In this document: piece by piece, positions 25,473-33,999 of the stretch
Position numbering within the stretch: position 1 is the first letter of the stretch
Layout of the letters: each line of letters begins with the position of its first letter
Assembly (NCBI RefSeq): GCF_028737205.1
Contig: NZ_JAQZAL010000008.1
Coordinates: 1 to 64,000 of the forward strand
Length of the DNA stretch: 64,000 bases
Origin: Actinomycetospora lutea
Lineage (GTDB): Bacteria; Actinomycetota; Actinomycetes; Mycobacteriales; Pseudonocardiaceae
Direction: 5' to 3'
The notes under the pieces: model-generated
Database searches by the model: none
Told to the model about the DNA's origin: nothing
The model's input: only the letters and a program-made list of their open reading frames with translations
Translations under genes and position numbers: made by a program

Positions 25473-25899
25473 GTCGACCTCCCCCTCCCGCGTCGCGGCA
25501 CCCCGGGCGGAGTTGTCCCCAACCCCCGTGGCCGCGGCCCCGATCTCCCGCCGTCCTGGGGACGGAACTGGGGATGACCGGGCCCGACCCGTGGATCGAG
25601 CGCCCCCGCCGGTGGAGCACCACCGTTGTCCCGGTGGAAGACCTTGTGGAAGGACCTTCACCAGTGTGCACAAGCTGTGGACTAACTACACCAGTGTAAC
25701 CACTAGATGTTGGGGTGGGACGGTAGCGACGCGCGGACTCGCGATGCAACTCCCCGGCCGCCCACCCGTCGCCGGGGCGCCGAGCGGACGTCGCCTCAGG
25801 ATCAGCGGGCCGCCGGGACGATCAGCGGGGCACGCGGTGCCCGAGTGGGTGTCCGGGCGACGCGCCCGGCCGGCTCACAGCCCGCTCAGCCCGGCCGGC
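25473..25899. other. Non-coding region upstream of nrdR
   Basis: 427 nt without a convincing gene. Bases 25620-25720 are unusually A/T-rich for this genome and hold the nrdR promoter and NrdR boxes. The part next to the LysM gene (25850-25920) has repeated CGGCCGGCTCAC units that could form GC-rich hairpins and end the LysM transcript. Confidence 0.6.
25669..25712 (-). promoter_or_regulatory. Two NrdR-box-like sites
   Basis: Site 1 at 25701-25712 reads CAACATCTAGTG on the minus strand, close to the 12-nt core of actinobacterial NrdR boxes. A weaker site at 25669-25680 reads CCACAGCTTGTG. They start 32 bp apart, about three helical turns, as for paired NrdR boxes. Confidence 0.7.
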
Positions 25900-26529
25900 T
25901 CACGACCCGGCCGGCACCACGAGCGGGCGCCCGGCGGAGACCGCGGACCCCTCCAGGCCGTTGAGCTCGCGGATCCGGGCGACGACGACCCCGGTGTCGG
26001 CACCCGGGGCGACGCGGCCGGCGACGTCGGTGAGCGACTCGCCCGCCCCGACCACGGCCACCGTGGTGCCCGTCGGCGCGGCCGGACCGGCCGGCTCGCC
26101 CGACGGCACGACCAGGCCCAGCAGCACGCCGACCAGCGCGCCGAGCAGGACACCGAGGACCGCGACCGCGGCGACGCGGCGGCGCCGCAGGACGACGGGC
26201 GCGACCCCGACGACGGCGGGCTGATCGCGCTCCCCCGGCGTCGCCCCGCCCCCGGCGACCCGCGGCCGCACCGGGGGCAGGGCCGTCGGACCGCGGCGGC
26301 CGGCCGGACGGACGGGCCCGCGCGCGTCCTCGGGGCGCGCCGGGCGGGTGCCGGCGGGCTGGGGCCGTGCAGCGGGACGAGGAGCCGGCCGGACGGGCGG
26401 CCCGGCGACCACACCATCGGGCGACGCGGACCGGGCCGCCTCCCCGGCACGCGGACCCGGCACCCCGCCGGACACCTCGCCGGGCTCGACGTCGCAGCCG
26501 CCCCGCGGACCGGTCGTCCCCACGGACAT
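25900..26529 (-). CDS. LysM-type membrane protein, Rv2719c/DivS-like SOS-induced cell-division regulator
   Basis: A 209-residue protein divergent from lexA. A Pro/Arg-rich cytoplasmic part (residues 1-115) is followed by one membrane segment (VAAVAVLGVLLGALVGVLLG) and an external LysM-like domain (AVVGAGESLTDVAGRVAPGA ... SAGRPLVVPAGS). In M. tuberculosis the gene at this position, Rv2719c, is DNA-damage-induced and affects division; DivS of Corynebacterium is the analogue. Synteny, topology and two abutting SOS boxes support the same role here. ATG 26529 has a GAGGAGG Shine-Dalgarno. Confidence 0.82.
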   Translation of the reverse strand: MSVGTTGPRGGCDVEPGEVSGGVPGPRAGEAARSASPDGVVAGPPVRPAPRPAARPQPAGTRPARPEDARGPVRPAGRRGPTALPPVRPRVAGGGATPGERDQPAVVGVAPVVLRRRRVAAVAVLGVLLGALVGVLLGLVVPSGEPAGPAAPTGTTVAVVGAGESLTDVAGRVAPGADTGVVVARIRELNGLEGSAVSAGRPLVVPAGS

Positions 26530-26544
26530 GTCGACCTCCTCGCC

Positions 26545-26576
26545 TCGCACACGCGTTCGATCGAACGCGTGTGCGA
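26545..26576. promoter_or_regulatory. Perfect 32-bp palindrome of two abutting SOS (LexA) boxes
   Basis: TCGCACACGCGTTCGA (26545-26560) is followed directly by its reverse complement TCGAACGCGTGTGCGA (26561-26576). Each half resembles the actinobacterial SOS box TCGAAC-N4-GTTCGA. It is 15 nt before the LysM gene start, so LexA would block its transcription. Confidence 0.85.
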
Positions 26577-26625
26577 TGTCTAGCATCGACCCCCGACAAC
26601 GTCGACGGATCGCCCGGCGTGTCGT

Positions 26626-26641
26626 TCGAACACGTGTTTGA
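26626..26641 (+). promoter_or_regulatory. SOS (LexA) box of lexA
   Basis: TCGAACACGTGTTTGA differs by one base from the symmetric consensus TCGAAC-N4-GTTCGA. It lies about 105 nt before the lexA start and would give autoregulation. Confidence 0.9.
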
Positions 26642-26746
26642 TCCCGCTGGTGCTCGGCGCTAACTTCGCCGTCGAACCCCCCGTCACCCGCGCGGGGCGC
26701 GGCGCCCTCCCCGGGTGCCGCGGACGACGTCGGAAAGGACACGGCC

Positions 26747-27529
26747 ATGGCACGCACGCCCCAGGGCCCGGACGGCCCCGAGGAGTCGGGGGCACGGCCC
26801 GGGGTGGCCGAGGTGGCCGACGCCGTCGTGCCGGCCCGGGTGCACCCCTTCCCCGAGCCCGCGGACGCCGACGCGTCACCGGGCCTCACGCCGCGCCAGC
26901 GCAAGGTCCTCGAGGTCATCCGCGACCACGTGGAGCGCAACGGCTACCCGCCGAGCGTCCGCGAGATCGGCGACGCGGTCGGGCTGACCTCGACCTCCTC
27001 GGTGGCCCACCAGATGCGCACCCTGGAGAAGAAGGGCTACCTGCGCCGCGACCCCAACCGGCCCCGCGCGCTCGACGTCCGCCTCCCCGAGGAGCTCGAG
27101 GCCGCCGGCGCCGAGGCCCCGGACCACACCGAGGAGATCCGCGCCGACCGTCCCGCGCCGACCTTCGTGCCGGTCGTCGGACGCATCGCCGCCGGTGGGC
27201 CGATCCTCGCCGAGCAGGCCGTCGAGGACGTCTTCCCCCTGCCCCGCGAGCTCGTCGGCGAGGGCTCGCTGTTCCTGCTGCGGGTGGCCGGCGACTCGAT
27301 GGTCGACGCCGCCATCACCGACGGCGACTGGGTGGTCGTGCGCCAGCAGCCCGTCGCCGACAACGGCGAGATCGTGGCCGCGATGATCGAAGGCGAGGCC
27401 ACCGTCAAGACGTTCAAGCGCAAGGACGGCCGCGTCTGGCTGATGCCGCACAACGTCGACTACGAGCCGATCCCCGGCGAGGACGCCACCGTGCTCGGCA
27501 AGGTGGTCGCGGTGCTGCGCCGGCTCTGA
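26747..27529 (+). CDS. lexA: SOS-response repressor and self-cleaving protease LexA
   Basis: A 260-residue repressor. Residues about 45-110 are the winged helix ([20 protein letters not shown] ... [17 protein letters not shown]); the C-terminal peptidase S24 domain has the cleavage bond A149-G150 in RIAAGGPI, nucleophile S184 in GDSMVDA and general base K221 in ATVKTFKR. The N-terminal ~40 residues are an extra disordered arm. RecA filaments trigger self-cleavage. GGAAAGGA precedes ATG 26747. Targets visible here are lexA, the LysM/DivS-like gene and recA. Confidence 0.97.
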   Translation: MARTPQGPDGPEESGARPGVAEVADAVVPARVHPFPEPADADASPGLTPRQRKVLEVIRDHVERNGYPPSVREIGDAVGLTSTSSVAHQMRTLEKKGYLRRDPNRPRALDVRLPEELEAAGAEAPDHTEEIRADRPAPTFVPVVGRIAAGGPILAEQAVEDVFPLPRELVGEGSLFLLRVAGDSMVDAAITDGDWVVVRQQPVADNGEIVAAMIEGEATVKTFKRKDGRVWLMPHNVDYEPIPGEDATVLGKVVAVLRRL

Positions 27530-28628
27530 CCCCCGGCAGGACGTCCCCGTGGGCACGCCGACACGTCGTTCGCTGCGGGGTCAGACCCGCCCGGCGCACC
27601 ACCGCGACGACGGCGACGAGCGCGAAGACGCCCACCGCGACGGCGAGGACCACGCCGATGCTCGCCAGCGGTTCCGGCAGCCCGGCGCGCTCGGAGGTCG
27701 GGGCGACGGCCGGGGCCGGTGTCGACGAGGCCGACGCCGACCCCTCCACCAGAGCCGTCGCGCCCGGCACGGCGTGCAGCGGCGCCGGCGGGCCGTCCTC
27801 CGGCGTCTCGCCGGTCGAGAGCAGCGTCCCGTCCGGCGCGAACGCCAGTGCCTCCCCCTGCACCTCGCCCGGCAGCGGCACGCGCAGCGGCGTCGCGCGC
27901 AGGGCCGCCACCACGTCGTCGGCGGTCGCGGTGCCGTCGGGCGCCGGGTGGAGCCAGGCGTCGGCGTAGGTCCGCAGGGCCACGACCCGGCCGTCGGCGG
28001 AGATCGCGCCGCCCGTGTGGGCCCCGGAGCCCAGCGTGGTCATCGCCTCGCCGGGCACCACGACCTCGCCGGCCCGCCGCAGCGTGCCCGTCCCGCCCTC
28101 GCCCACCGGCTCGTCGGCGACGTAGACCCCGCTGCGCCCGCCGAGCTCCTTGGTGACGATCACCGGGCGGCGGTCGCCGGGCATCAGCAGCGACTCGGCG
28201 TCGTGCGGTCCGTCGGGGTAGGTGAGCCGGGTGATCGTCTCGTCGCCCCCGGAGGAGACCCGCAGGATCGCCACGGTCCTGCGCTCCCGGTCGTTGTCGC
28301 CGATGTCGGCGAGCCACAGCGTCCCGTCGGCGTCGCGGGTGAGGTCCTCGACGTCGCGGCCCCGGTCGGGCACCTCGATCTGGCCGATGACCGCGCAGGA
28401 GGTGTCGAGCCGGTACACGGTGCTCGGGTTGCCGCCGTCGTTCACCACCTCGTAGCCGCCGTCGGGTGCCACGACGAGCCCCGAGGTCTCGGCGAGCCGG
28501 GGGTCGTCGAGGGTGCACCGCCCCGACGGGTCGGCCCACGCCACACCGGGAACGACGAGGCCGGGCACGACGAGGCTGGGCACGACGAGGCCGGGCACGA
28601 CGAGGCCGGGCACGACGACGCCGAGCAC
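27414..28628 (-). CDS. Secreted propeller-like protein with repeat-built signal peptide and C-terminal membrane anchor
   Basis: About 404 residues of unknown function. The hydrophobic N-terminal signal is made of [10 protein letters not shown] repeats encoded by the 15-bp array at 28546-28620 and ends near GVAWADPSG. The body has propeller-like strands ([56 protein letters not shown]), then one membrane helix ([20 protein letters not shown]). I start at GTG 28628, but CTG 28658, overlapping the hflX stop by 4 nt, would add the basic ALRSSALVLA stretch expected of a signal peptide. The 3' end runs 116 nt antisense into lexA; a 1-nt shift would instead stop at 27581 just after the anchor. Confidence 0.65.
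   Translation of the reverse strand: MLGVVVPGLVVPGLVVPSLVVPGLVVPGVAWADPSGRCTLDDPRLAETSGLVVAPDGGYEVVNDGGNPSTVYRLDTSCAVIGQIEVPDRGRDVEDLTRDADGTLWLADIGDNDRERRTVAILRVSSGGDETITRLTYPDGPHDAESLLMPGDRRPVIVTKELGGRSGVYVADEPVGEGGTGTLRRAGEVVVPGEAMTTLGSGAHTGGAISADGRVVALRTYADAWLHPAPDGTATADDVVAALRATPLRVPLPGEVQGEALAFAPDGTLLSTGETPEDGPPAPLHAVPGATALVEGSASASSTPAPAVAPTSERAGLPEPLASIGVVLAVAVGVFALVAVVAVVRRAGLTPQRTTCRRAHGDVLPGVRAGAAPRPPCRARWRPRRGSARSRRCAASARRGRPCA
28546..28620 (-). repeat. Five tandem 15-bp repeats encoding VVPGL units
   Basis: Five 15-bp units, consensus CCGGGCACGACGAGG on the plus strand, differ by 0-1 bases. They encode the hydrophobic core of a signal peptide, so copy-number change would alter its length by five residues without a frameshift. 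Confidence 0.9.
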
Positions 28629-28654
28629 GAGCGCCAGGACCAGCGCGGAGGACC

Positions 28655-30220
28655 TCAGGGCACGCGAGCCGGGTCGACGGCGGCGGCGCGCAGGGACGCC
28701 GCGAGCTCCTCGGAGACGCGGGCGTGCAGCACGGTGCCCTCCGGCGAGTGGCGCTCCGCGAGGACCTCGCCCTCGCCGTGGGCGCGGGCCACGAGCGCCC
28801 CCTGCGTGTAGGGCAGCAGCACCTCGAGCTCGACGTCGGGGTGCGGCAGCCCCTCGGCGAGGCGGGCCTTCAGCCGCGCGAGCCCCTCGCCGGTCCGCGC
28901 CGACACGAACACCGCGCCGGGCAGGGCCCCGCGCAGCTCCGCCAGCGCCATCGGCTCGGCGGCGTCGACCTTGTTGACCACCAGCAGCTCGGGCGGCGCC
29001 GGCGCGTCCAGATCCGCGATCACCTCGCGCACCGCGGCGATCTGGTCCTGCGCCGACGGGTCGGAGCCGTCGACGACGTGGAGCAGCAGGTCGGCCTCGG
29101 CGACCTCCTCCAGCGTCGAGCGGAACGCGTCGACCAGCTGGTGGGGCAGGTGGCGCACGAACCCGACGGTGTCGGTGAGCGTCACGTCGCGGCCGTCCTC
29201 GGTCTCCCACCGTCGCGTGGTGGGGTCGAGGGTCGCGAACAGCGCGTCCTGCACGAGCACGCCGGCGTCGGTGATGGCGTTGAGCAGGCTGGACTTGCCG
29301 GCGTTGGTGTAGCCGGCGATCGCCACCGACGGCACCGCGTTGCGCCGTCGCCCGCCGCGCTTGGTCTCGCGGACCGTCGACATGGCCTCGATCTCGCCGC
29401 GCAGCTTGGAGATGCGCCGGTGGATGCGGCGGCGGTCGGTCTCGAGCTTGGTCTCACCCGGACCGCGCGTCCCGACGCCGCCGCCGCCGGCACCGCCACC
29501 ACCGCCGGCGCCTCCGCCCTGCCGGGACAGCGACTCGCCCCAGCCGCGCAGGCGCGGGAGGAAGTAGCGCAGCTGGGCCAGCTCGACCTGCGCCTTGCCC
29601 TCCTTGGAGCGCGCGTGCTGGGCGAAGATGTCGAGGATCAGCGCGGTGCGGTCGACGACCTTGACCTTGAGCTTCTCCTCGAGGTTGCGCAGCTGGCCGG
29701 GCGAGAGCTCGCCGTCGCAGATGACCGTGTCGGCGCCCGTGGCCTGCACGGTCTCGCGCAGCTCGACGACCTTGCCGGACCCGACGAACGTGCCGGGGTC
29801 GGGCGTCTGCCGGCGCTGGATGAGGCCGTCGAGCACCTCCGAGCCCGCGGTCTCGGCGAGGCGGGCCAGCTCGACCAGCGACGCCTCGGCCTCCCGGGAC
29901 GTGCCCTCGGTCCACACGCCGATGAGCACGACGCGCTCGAGGCGCAGCTGCCGGTACTCGACCTCGGTGACGTCGGTGAGCTCGGTGGACGATCCGGTGA
30001 GCCCGGGGACCCGCCGCAGCGACGTGCGCTCCTCGAGGTCGAGGGCGCCACCCGTCGGCTCGTCGGTCGGCTCGGGCAGCGACTCGGACAGCGGCTCGGA
30101 CAGCGGCTCGGCGAGGTCGGCCGGCGGGTCGAGGCGGATGTCGCTCGAGCGCCGCGTGGTGCGGGCGGGGCTCGACGGTCGGGGGTCCTGCGGTGCGGGT
30201 TCTGTCATGTTGCCGTCCAT
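28655..30220 (-). CDS. hflX: GTPase HflX
   Basis: A 521-residue ribosome-associated GTPase that splits stalled or heat-damaged ribosomes. The HflX N-domain (VGSGKVVELRETVQATGADT) is followed by the linker TRGPGETKLETDRRRI and the G domain: G1 GYTNAGKSSLLN, G3 DTVGFVRHLP, G4 VVNKVD. A Gly-rich expansion (GGGAGGGGGAGGGG) precedes the linker. The first ~70 residues are acidic/Ser-Pro low complexity with repeated LSEPLSE. ATG 30220 is used; ATG 30208 is possible. It follows dapF by 39 nt, the order known from M. tuberculosis (Rv2726c-Rv2725c). Confidence 0.95.
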   Translation of the reverse strand: MDGNMTEPAPQDPRPSSPARTTRRSSDIRLDPPADLAEPLSEPLSESLPEPTDEPTGGALDLEERTSLRRVPGLTGSSTELTDVTEVEYRQLRLERVVLIGVWTEGTSREAEASLVELARLAETAGSEVLDGLIQRRQTPDPGTFVGSGKVVELRETVQATGADTVICDGELSPGQLRNLEEKLKVKVVDRTALILDIFAQHARSKEGKAQVELAQLRYFLPRLRGWGESLSRQGGGAGGGGGAGGGGVGTRGPGETKLETDRRRIHRRISKLRGEIEAMSTVRETKRGGRRRNAVPSVAIAGYTNAGKSSLLNAITDAGVLVQDALFATLDPTTRRWETEDGRDVTLTDTVGFVRHLPHQLVDAFRSTLEEVAEADLLLHVVDGSDPSAQDQIAAVREVIADLDAPAPPELLVVNKVDAAEPMALAELRGALPGAVFVSARTGEGLARLKARLAEGLPHPDVELEVLLPYTQGALVARAHGEGEVLAERHSPEGTVLHARVSEELAASLRAAAVDPARVP

Positions 30221-30259
30221 GGTTCCACGAGGGGCAACGCGAAAACCACTCCGCGCGCG

Positions 30260-31099
30260 TCAGACACGCGCCGGGACCACGGCCCCCCAGGTGCCGTGGG
30301 CGACCAGCTCGGCCGGGCCGGTGAGGGTGGTCGTCGCGCCGTCGGCGCCGACGAGCAGCGTGCCGCCCGGGGTGTGGACGGTGACGCTGCCGGTGTGCCG
30401 GCCCGCGGCGTGCAGCGCGGCGACGGCACCGGCCACCGTGCCTGTGCCGCACGAGCGGGTCTCGCCCGACCCGCGCTCGTGCACCCGCAGGCGCACCGCC
30501 CCGTTCGCCAGCGGCGTGAGGACCTCGACGTTCACCCCGTGGGGGAACAGCGACCGGTCGTAGGCGGGCGCCGGCGCGAGGTCGAGGCGATCGAGGTCGG
30601 CCGTGGTCACGCAGGCCAGGTGCGGGTTCCCGACGTCGACGGCCACGCCGGTGAGCTCGGTCCCGTCGACGACGGCGACCGAGTCGGGTCCGAGGACGGC
30701 GGGCCCCATGTCGACGGTGACCGGGCCCGTGCGGTCGACCGTGACCCAGCGCGTGCCCGCGCGGGTGGCGACGGGGTGGGTGCCGGGGGCGACGAGACCC
30801 GCGTCGAGCAGGTAGCGCGCGAAGACCCGCACCCCGTTGCCGCACATCTCCGCGAGCGAGCCGTCGCCGTTGCGGTAGTCCATGAACCAGGTGGCCTCGG
30901 ACGCGTCGACGCCCGCCGCGACCGCGACCGGCGCGTCGGTGCGCACCACGCGCAGGACCCCGTCGGCCCCGAGGCCGCGCCGCCGGTGGCACAGCGCGCG
31001 GACCAGATGGGCCTCGTCGGCGTCCAGGTCGATCGAGCCGTCGGGGTCGGGCAGCACGACGAAGTCGTTCTCGGTCCCGTGCCCCTTGACGAACTCCAC
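30260..31099 (-). CDS. dapF: Diaminopimelate epimerase
   Basis: A 279-residue cofactor-free epimerase that makes meso-diaminopimelate from the LL form for lysine and peptidoglycan. Both catalytic cysteines are visible: C86 in MCGNGVR and C217 in [18 protein letters not shown] is the N-terminal motif. Length is standard. I chose GTG 31099; ATG 31159 adds 20 residues that fit no relative. Divergent from the TetR gene; hflX follows on the same strand. Confidence 0.95.
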   Translation of the reverse strand: MEFVKGHGTENDFVVLPDPDGSIDLDADEAHLVRALCHRRRGLGADGVLRVVRTDAPVAVAAGVDASEATWFMDYRNGDGSLAEMCGNGVRVFARYLLDAGLVAPGTHPVATRAGTRWVTVDRTGPVTVDMGPAVLGPDSVAVVDGTELTGVAVDVGNPHLACVTTADLDRLDLAPAPAYDRSLFPHGVNVEVLTPLANGAVRLRVHERGSGETRSCGTGTVAGAVAALHAAGRHTGSVTVHTPGGTLLVGADGATTTLTGPAELVAHGTWGAVVPARV

Positions 31100-31142
31100 G
31101 CCCTCCAGGGTAGCCACGCCCGCCCTGCTGCGTGATGTGCAC

Positions 31143-31179
31143 AACTTCCTGGTCTGCAAATCTGCAGAGACTGCAAGTT
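31143..31179. promoter_or_regulatory. Possible TetR operator with CTGCA repeats
   Basis: Three CTGCA motifs (31154, 31162, 31171) at 8-9 nt steps lie within an AACTT...AAGTT frame, 20-55 nt before the TetR start. The stretch is A/T-rich for this genome. Confidence 0.4.
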
Positions 31180-31197
31180 CGGCCTACCGTGGACTGC

Positions 31198-31788
31198 GTG
31201 ACCACGGGACTGCGCGAGCGCAAGAAGCTCCGGACGCGGCGCGCCCTCGGCGCCGCCGCTCTCGAGCTCGCGGTGGCCCACGGGCTCGCCGACGTGACCG
31301 TCGAGCAGATCGCCGAGGCCGCCGACGTCTCGCCGCGCACCTTCTTCAACTACTTCTCGTCGAAGGAGGAAGCGGTCGTCGCCGCCGACGTGGAGCGCGC
31401 CCGCGACATGGGCGAGCGCCTCGCCGAGCGTCCGGCCGGCGAGCCGGTGCTCGAGTCGGTGCGCGCGGTGATGCGCGAGATGGTCGGCGACGCCCCGCGC
31501 TCGCGGGAGTGGATCGCCCAGGCCCGTCTCGTGCGGTCGGAGCCGACGCTGGTGCCCCAGCAGCTCGCGGCCTACGTCGCCGCCGAGGCGCACCTCACCG
31601 CGATCATCGCCGAGCGCACCGGCCGCAGCCCGCAGGACCTCTACCCCGCGGTCACCGCCGCCGCGGTCATGGCGGCGATGCGCGTGGCCACCACGCGCTG
31701 GCTCGAGTCCGACGAGCACGGCGACCTCGCCGCCGTCGTCGACCAGGTGATCGACCTCCTCGCCGGCGGTCTGTCCCGGGCGCCCTGA
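31198..31788 (+). CDS. TetR/AcrR family regulator (of the adjacent DHA2 transporter)
   Basis: A 196-residue regulator. The helix-turn-helix is DVTVEQIAEAADVSPRTFFNYFSSKEEAVVAA at about residues 33-64, typical of TetR. GTG 31198 is chosen; upstream ATGs at 31132/31135 would run through the likely operator. The C-terminal domain contains RSREWIAQARLVRSEPTLVPQ. The efflux-type transporter gene starts 53 nt downstream on the same strand, so the regulator most likely represses its own bicistron. Confidence 0.87.
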   Translation: MTTGLRERKKLRTRRALGAAALELAVAHGLADVTVEQIAEAADVSPRTFFNYFSSKEEAVVAADVERARDMGERLAERPAGEPVLESVRAVMREMVGDAPRSREWIAQARLVRSEPTLVPQQLAAYVAAEAHLTAIIAERTGRSPQDLYPAVTAAAVMAAMRVATTRWLESDEHGDLAAVVDQVIDLLAGGLSRAP

Positions 31789-31841
31789 GCCGCGCCACCC
31801 CACGCCCACCACCCCTGCGCTCCCCTCCCGGAGAACCCCTG

Positions 31842-33779
31842 ATGTCCGCACCGGCGACGCCGTCGGCCCTGACCGACGGCGACGGACCCCCCGCCACCCG
31901 CCACGTGCTGGTGGCCCTCTCGGGCCTGCTCATGGCCCTGTTCGTCGCGATCCTCTCCTCGACGATCGTGTCCAACGCGCTGCCCCGGATCCTCGCCGAC
32001 CTCGGCGGGACCCAGGCGCAGTACACGTGGGTGGTCACGGCGTCGCTGCTGGCGATGACGGCGTCCACCCCGATCTGGGGCAAGCTCGCCGACCTCTTCT
32101 CGAAGAAGCTGCTCGTCCAGATCGCGATCTCGATGTTCATCGTCGGCTCGATGCTCTGCGGCCTGACCACGAGCACCGGGACGCTGATCGGCTTCCGCGT
32201 CGTCCAGGGCCTGGGCATGGGCGGGCTGATGGCGCTGGCCCAGGTCGTGATCGCCGCGATCATCCCGCCGCGCGAGCGCGGGCGGTACTCCGGCTACCTC
32301 GGCGCGATCATGGCCGTGGCGACGGTCGGCGGCCCGCTCATCGGCGGCGTCATCGTCGACACCATCGGCTGGCGCTGGTGCTTCTACGTCACCGTGCCGA
32401 TCGCGGTCGTCGCGCTCGCCGTCCTCCAGCGCACGCTGACCGTGCCGACGGTCAAGCGCGAGGTGCACATCGACTACCTGGGCGCCGTCCTCGTCGCCGC
32501 CGGCGTGTCGGCGCTGCTGATCTGGACCTCGCTGGCCGGGCACCAGTTCGCCTGGGGCTCGTGGGCCTCGGTCGCCTGGGTCGGCGGCGGCGTCCTCGCC
32601 CTGGTCCTGGCCGTCGTCGTGGAGTCGCGGGTCCGCGAGCCGATCGTGCCGCTGCACCTGTTCCGCAACCCCACGGTCGCCCTGGCCACGGTCGCCGGCC
32701 TGTTCGTCGGCGTCGCGATGTTCGGCTCGACGGTCTACCTGTCCCAGTTCTTCCAGCTCGCCCGCGGCGCGACGGCCACCGAGGCCGGCCTGCTCACGCT
32801 CCCGATGATCGCGGGGCTCTTCCTCGCCTCGACGATCGTCGGGCAGCTGATCACCCGCTACGGCCGCTGGAAGCCCTACCTCGTCGGCGGCGGGGTGCTG
32901 CTCACCGCCGGCCTGCTGCTCGAGGGCCTGTTCGTCAGCGCCACCGTCCCCTACCCCCTGCTCGCGGTGTTCATGGCGATGGTCGGCATCGGCGTCGGCG
33001 CCACCCAGCAGAACCTCGTGCTCGCGGTGCAGAACCAGGTCGCGATGAGCGAGATGGGCGCCGCCAGCTCCACGGTCGCGTTCTTCCGCTCGCTCGGCGG
33101 TGCGGCCGGCGTGGCCGCGCTCGGCGCGGTGCTCACCACGCAGGTCTCGAGCTCGATCACCTCGGGGCTCGCCTCGCTGGGGATCCCGGCCACCGGCGTC
33201 TCGGGCGGGCAGATCCCGAACCTGGCGACCCTGCCGGCGCCGGTCCGCACGGTCATCGAGAACGCCTACGGCGACGCCATCGGCCTGCTCTTCCTCATCG
33301 CCGCGCCGCTGGCGCTGATCGCCCTGGTCGCGATCCTGTTCCTGCGCGAGGTGCCGCTGCGGCACACGATCGACATCGAGGAGACGGGCTCGCCGGCCCT
33401 GCCCGCGGTCATCGAGACCGAGACGGGGGCGACCGGCGCCGACACCGTCCGCCTGCGCCGCCCGACCCTGCGGGGCACGGTGCGCCACGACGGCGAGCCC
33501 GCCGCGGAGGCGGTGCTGACCGTCGTCGACGCCGACGGGCGCCAGCTCGGGCGGGCCGTCGCCGGGCACGACGGCGCCTACACCGTCGACGCCGCCACCC
33601 CCGGGCGCCCGCACCTGCTCGTCGTGCAGTGGCAGGGCCACCCGCACGTCGAGGCGCTGGGCGGGGCGACGGGGCCGCAGCACCGCGACATCGCCCTGAC
33701 CGGGACGACGGACGGCGGGCGCCACGCCCGTCCCGACGCGCTCGACGCCGCGACGGTGTCGCTGGGCGCGCGGCGGTAG
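31842..33779 (+). CDS. DHA2 (EmrB/QacA) MFS transporter fused to a carboxypeptidase-regulatory-like domain
   Basis: A 645-residue protein. Residues 1 to about 510 are a 14-segment drug:H+ antiporter; SSTIVSNALPRILADLGG and YTWVVTASLLAMTASTPIWGK are the DHA2 signatures (motif D1 and segment 2), with RFRVVQGLGMGGLMAL-like motif C preceding. Residues about 540-645 form an extra soluble domain, LRGTVRHDGEPAAEAVLTVV ... GHDGAYTVDAATPG, matching the prealbumin-like/carboxypeptidase-regulatory fold. Many DHA2 proteins end near residue 500. It should export hydrophobic compounds; the substrate is unknown. ATG 31842 has a GGAGAA leader. Confidence 0.88.
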   Translation: MSAPATPSALTDGDGPPATRHVLVALSGLLMALFVAILSSTIVSNALPRILADLGGTQAQYTWVVTASLLAMTASTPIWGKLADLFSKKLLVQIAISMFIVGSMLCGLTTSTGTLIGFRVVQGLGMGGLMALAQVVIAAIIPPRERGRYSGYLGAIMAVATVGGPLIGGVIVDTIGWRWCFYVTVPIAVVALAVLQRTLTVPTVKREVHIDYLGAVLVAAGVSALLIWTSLAGHQFAWGSWASVAWVGGGVLALVLAVVVESRVREPIVPLHLFRNPTVALATVAGLFVGVAMFGSTVYLSQFFQLARGATATEAGLLTLPMIAGLFLASTIVGQLITRYGRWKPYLVGGGVLLTAGLLLEGLFVSATVPYPLLAVFMAMVGIGVGATQQNLVLAVQNQVAMSEMGAASSTVAFFRSLGGAAGVAALGAVLTTQVSSSITSGLASLGIPATGVSGGQIPNLATLPAPVRTVIENAYGDAIGLLFLIAAPLALIALVAILFLREVPLRHTIDIEETGSPALPAVIETETGATGADTVRLRRPTLRGTVRHDGEPAAEAVLTVVDADGRQLGRAVAGHDGAYTVDAATPGRPHLLVVQWQGHPHVEALGGATGPQHRDIALTGTTDGGRHARPDALDAATVSLGARR

Positions 33780-33999
33780 CGCGCCGGCGGCGTTGACCGA
33801 AGGGCCCCTTCGCTCGGGAGGGCGGGGCGGCGGCAGGCGAGATCAGGAGCACGTCATCCACCTCCCGGCGCCGGGCGAGGTGGGCAGCGTCGCCCGTGAT
33901 CTTCCCGCCACGCCCGGCCGCGCCCGGGCGAGGTGAACGGGCGCTCGTGCGTCCCGCCGCGCCGCATCGCGCGCCTGGCGGAGGGCGCCCCCTCGCCCG
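33780..33999. other. Intergenic region with a 23-bp near-direct repeat
   Basis: 220 nt between the convergent DHA2 and miaA genes with no gene. GACCGAAGGG-CCC-TCGCTCGG occurs near 33795-33817 and again at 34007-34029 (inside the miaA 3' end) with two mismatches. Its core approaches the palindrome CCGAAGGGGCCCCTTCGG and may act as a weak terminator. Confidence 0.5.

Noticed and set aside
28546-28620. CRISPR array
   Set aside because: Direct tandem units without spacers, in frame within a gene; no cas genes in the window. The same applies to 53730-53785.
33780-33999. Small gene between DHA2 and miaA
   Set aside because: No frame with start, Shine-Dalgarno and plausible composition; only repeats.
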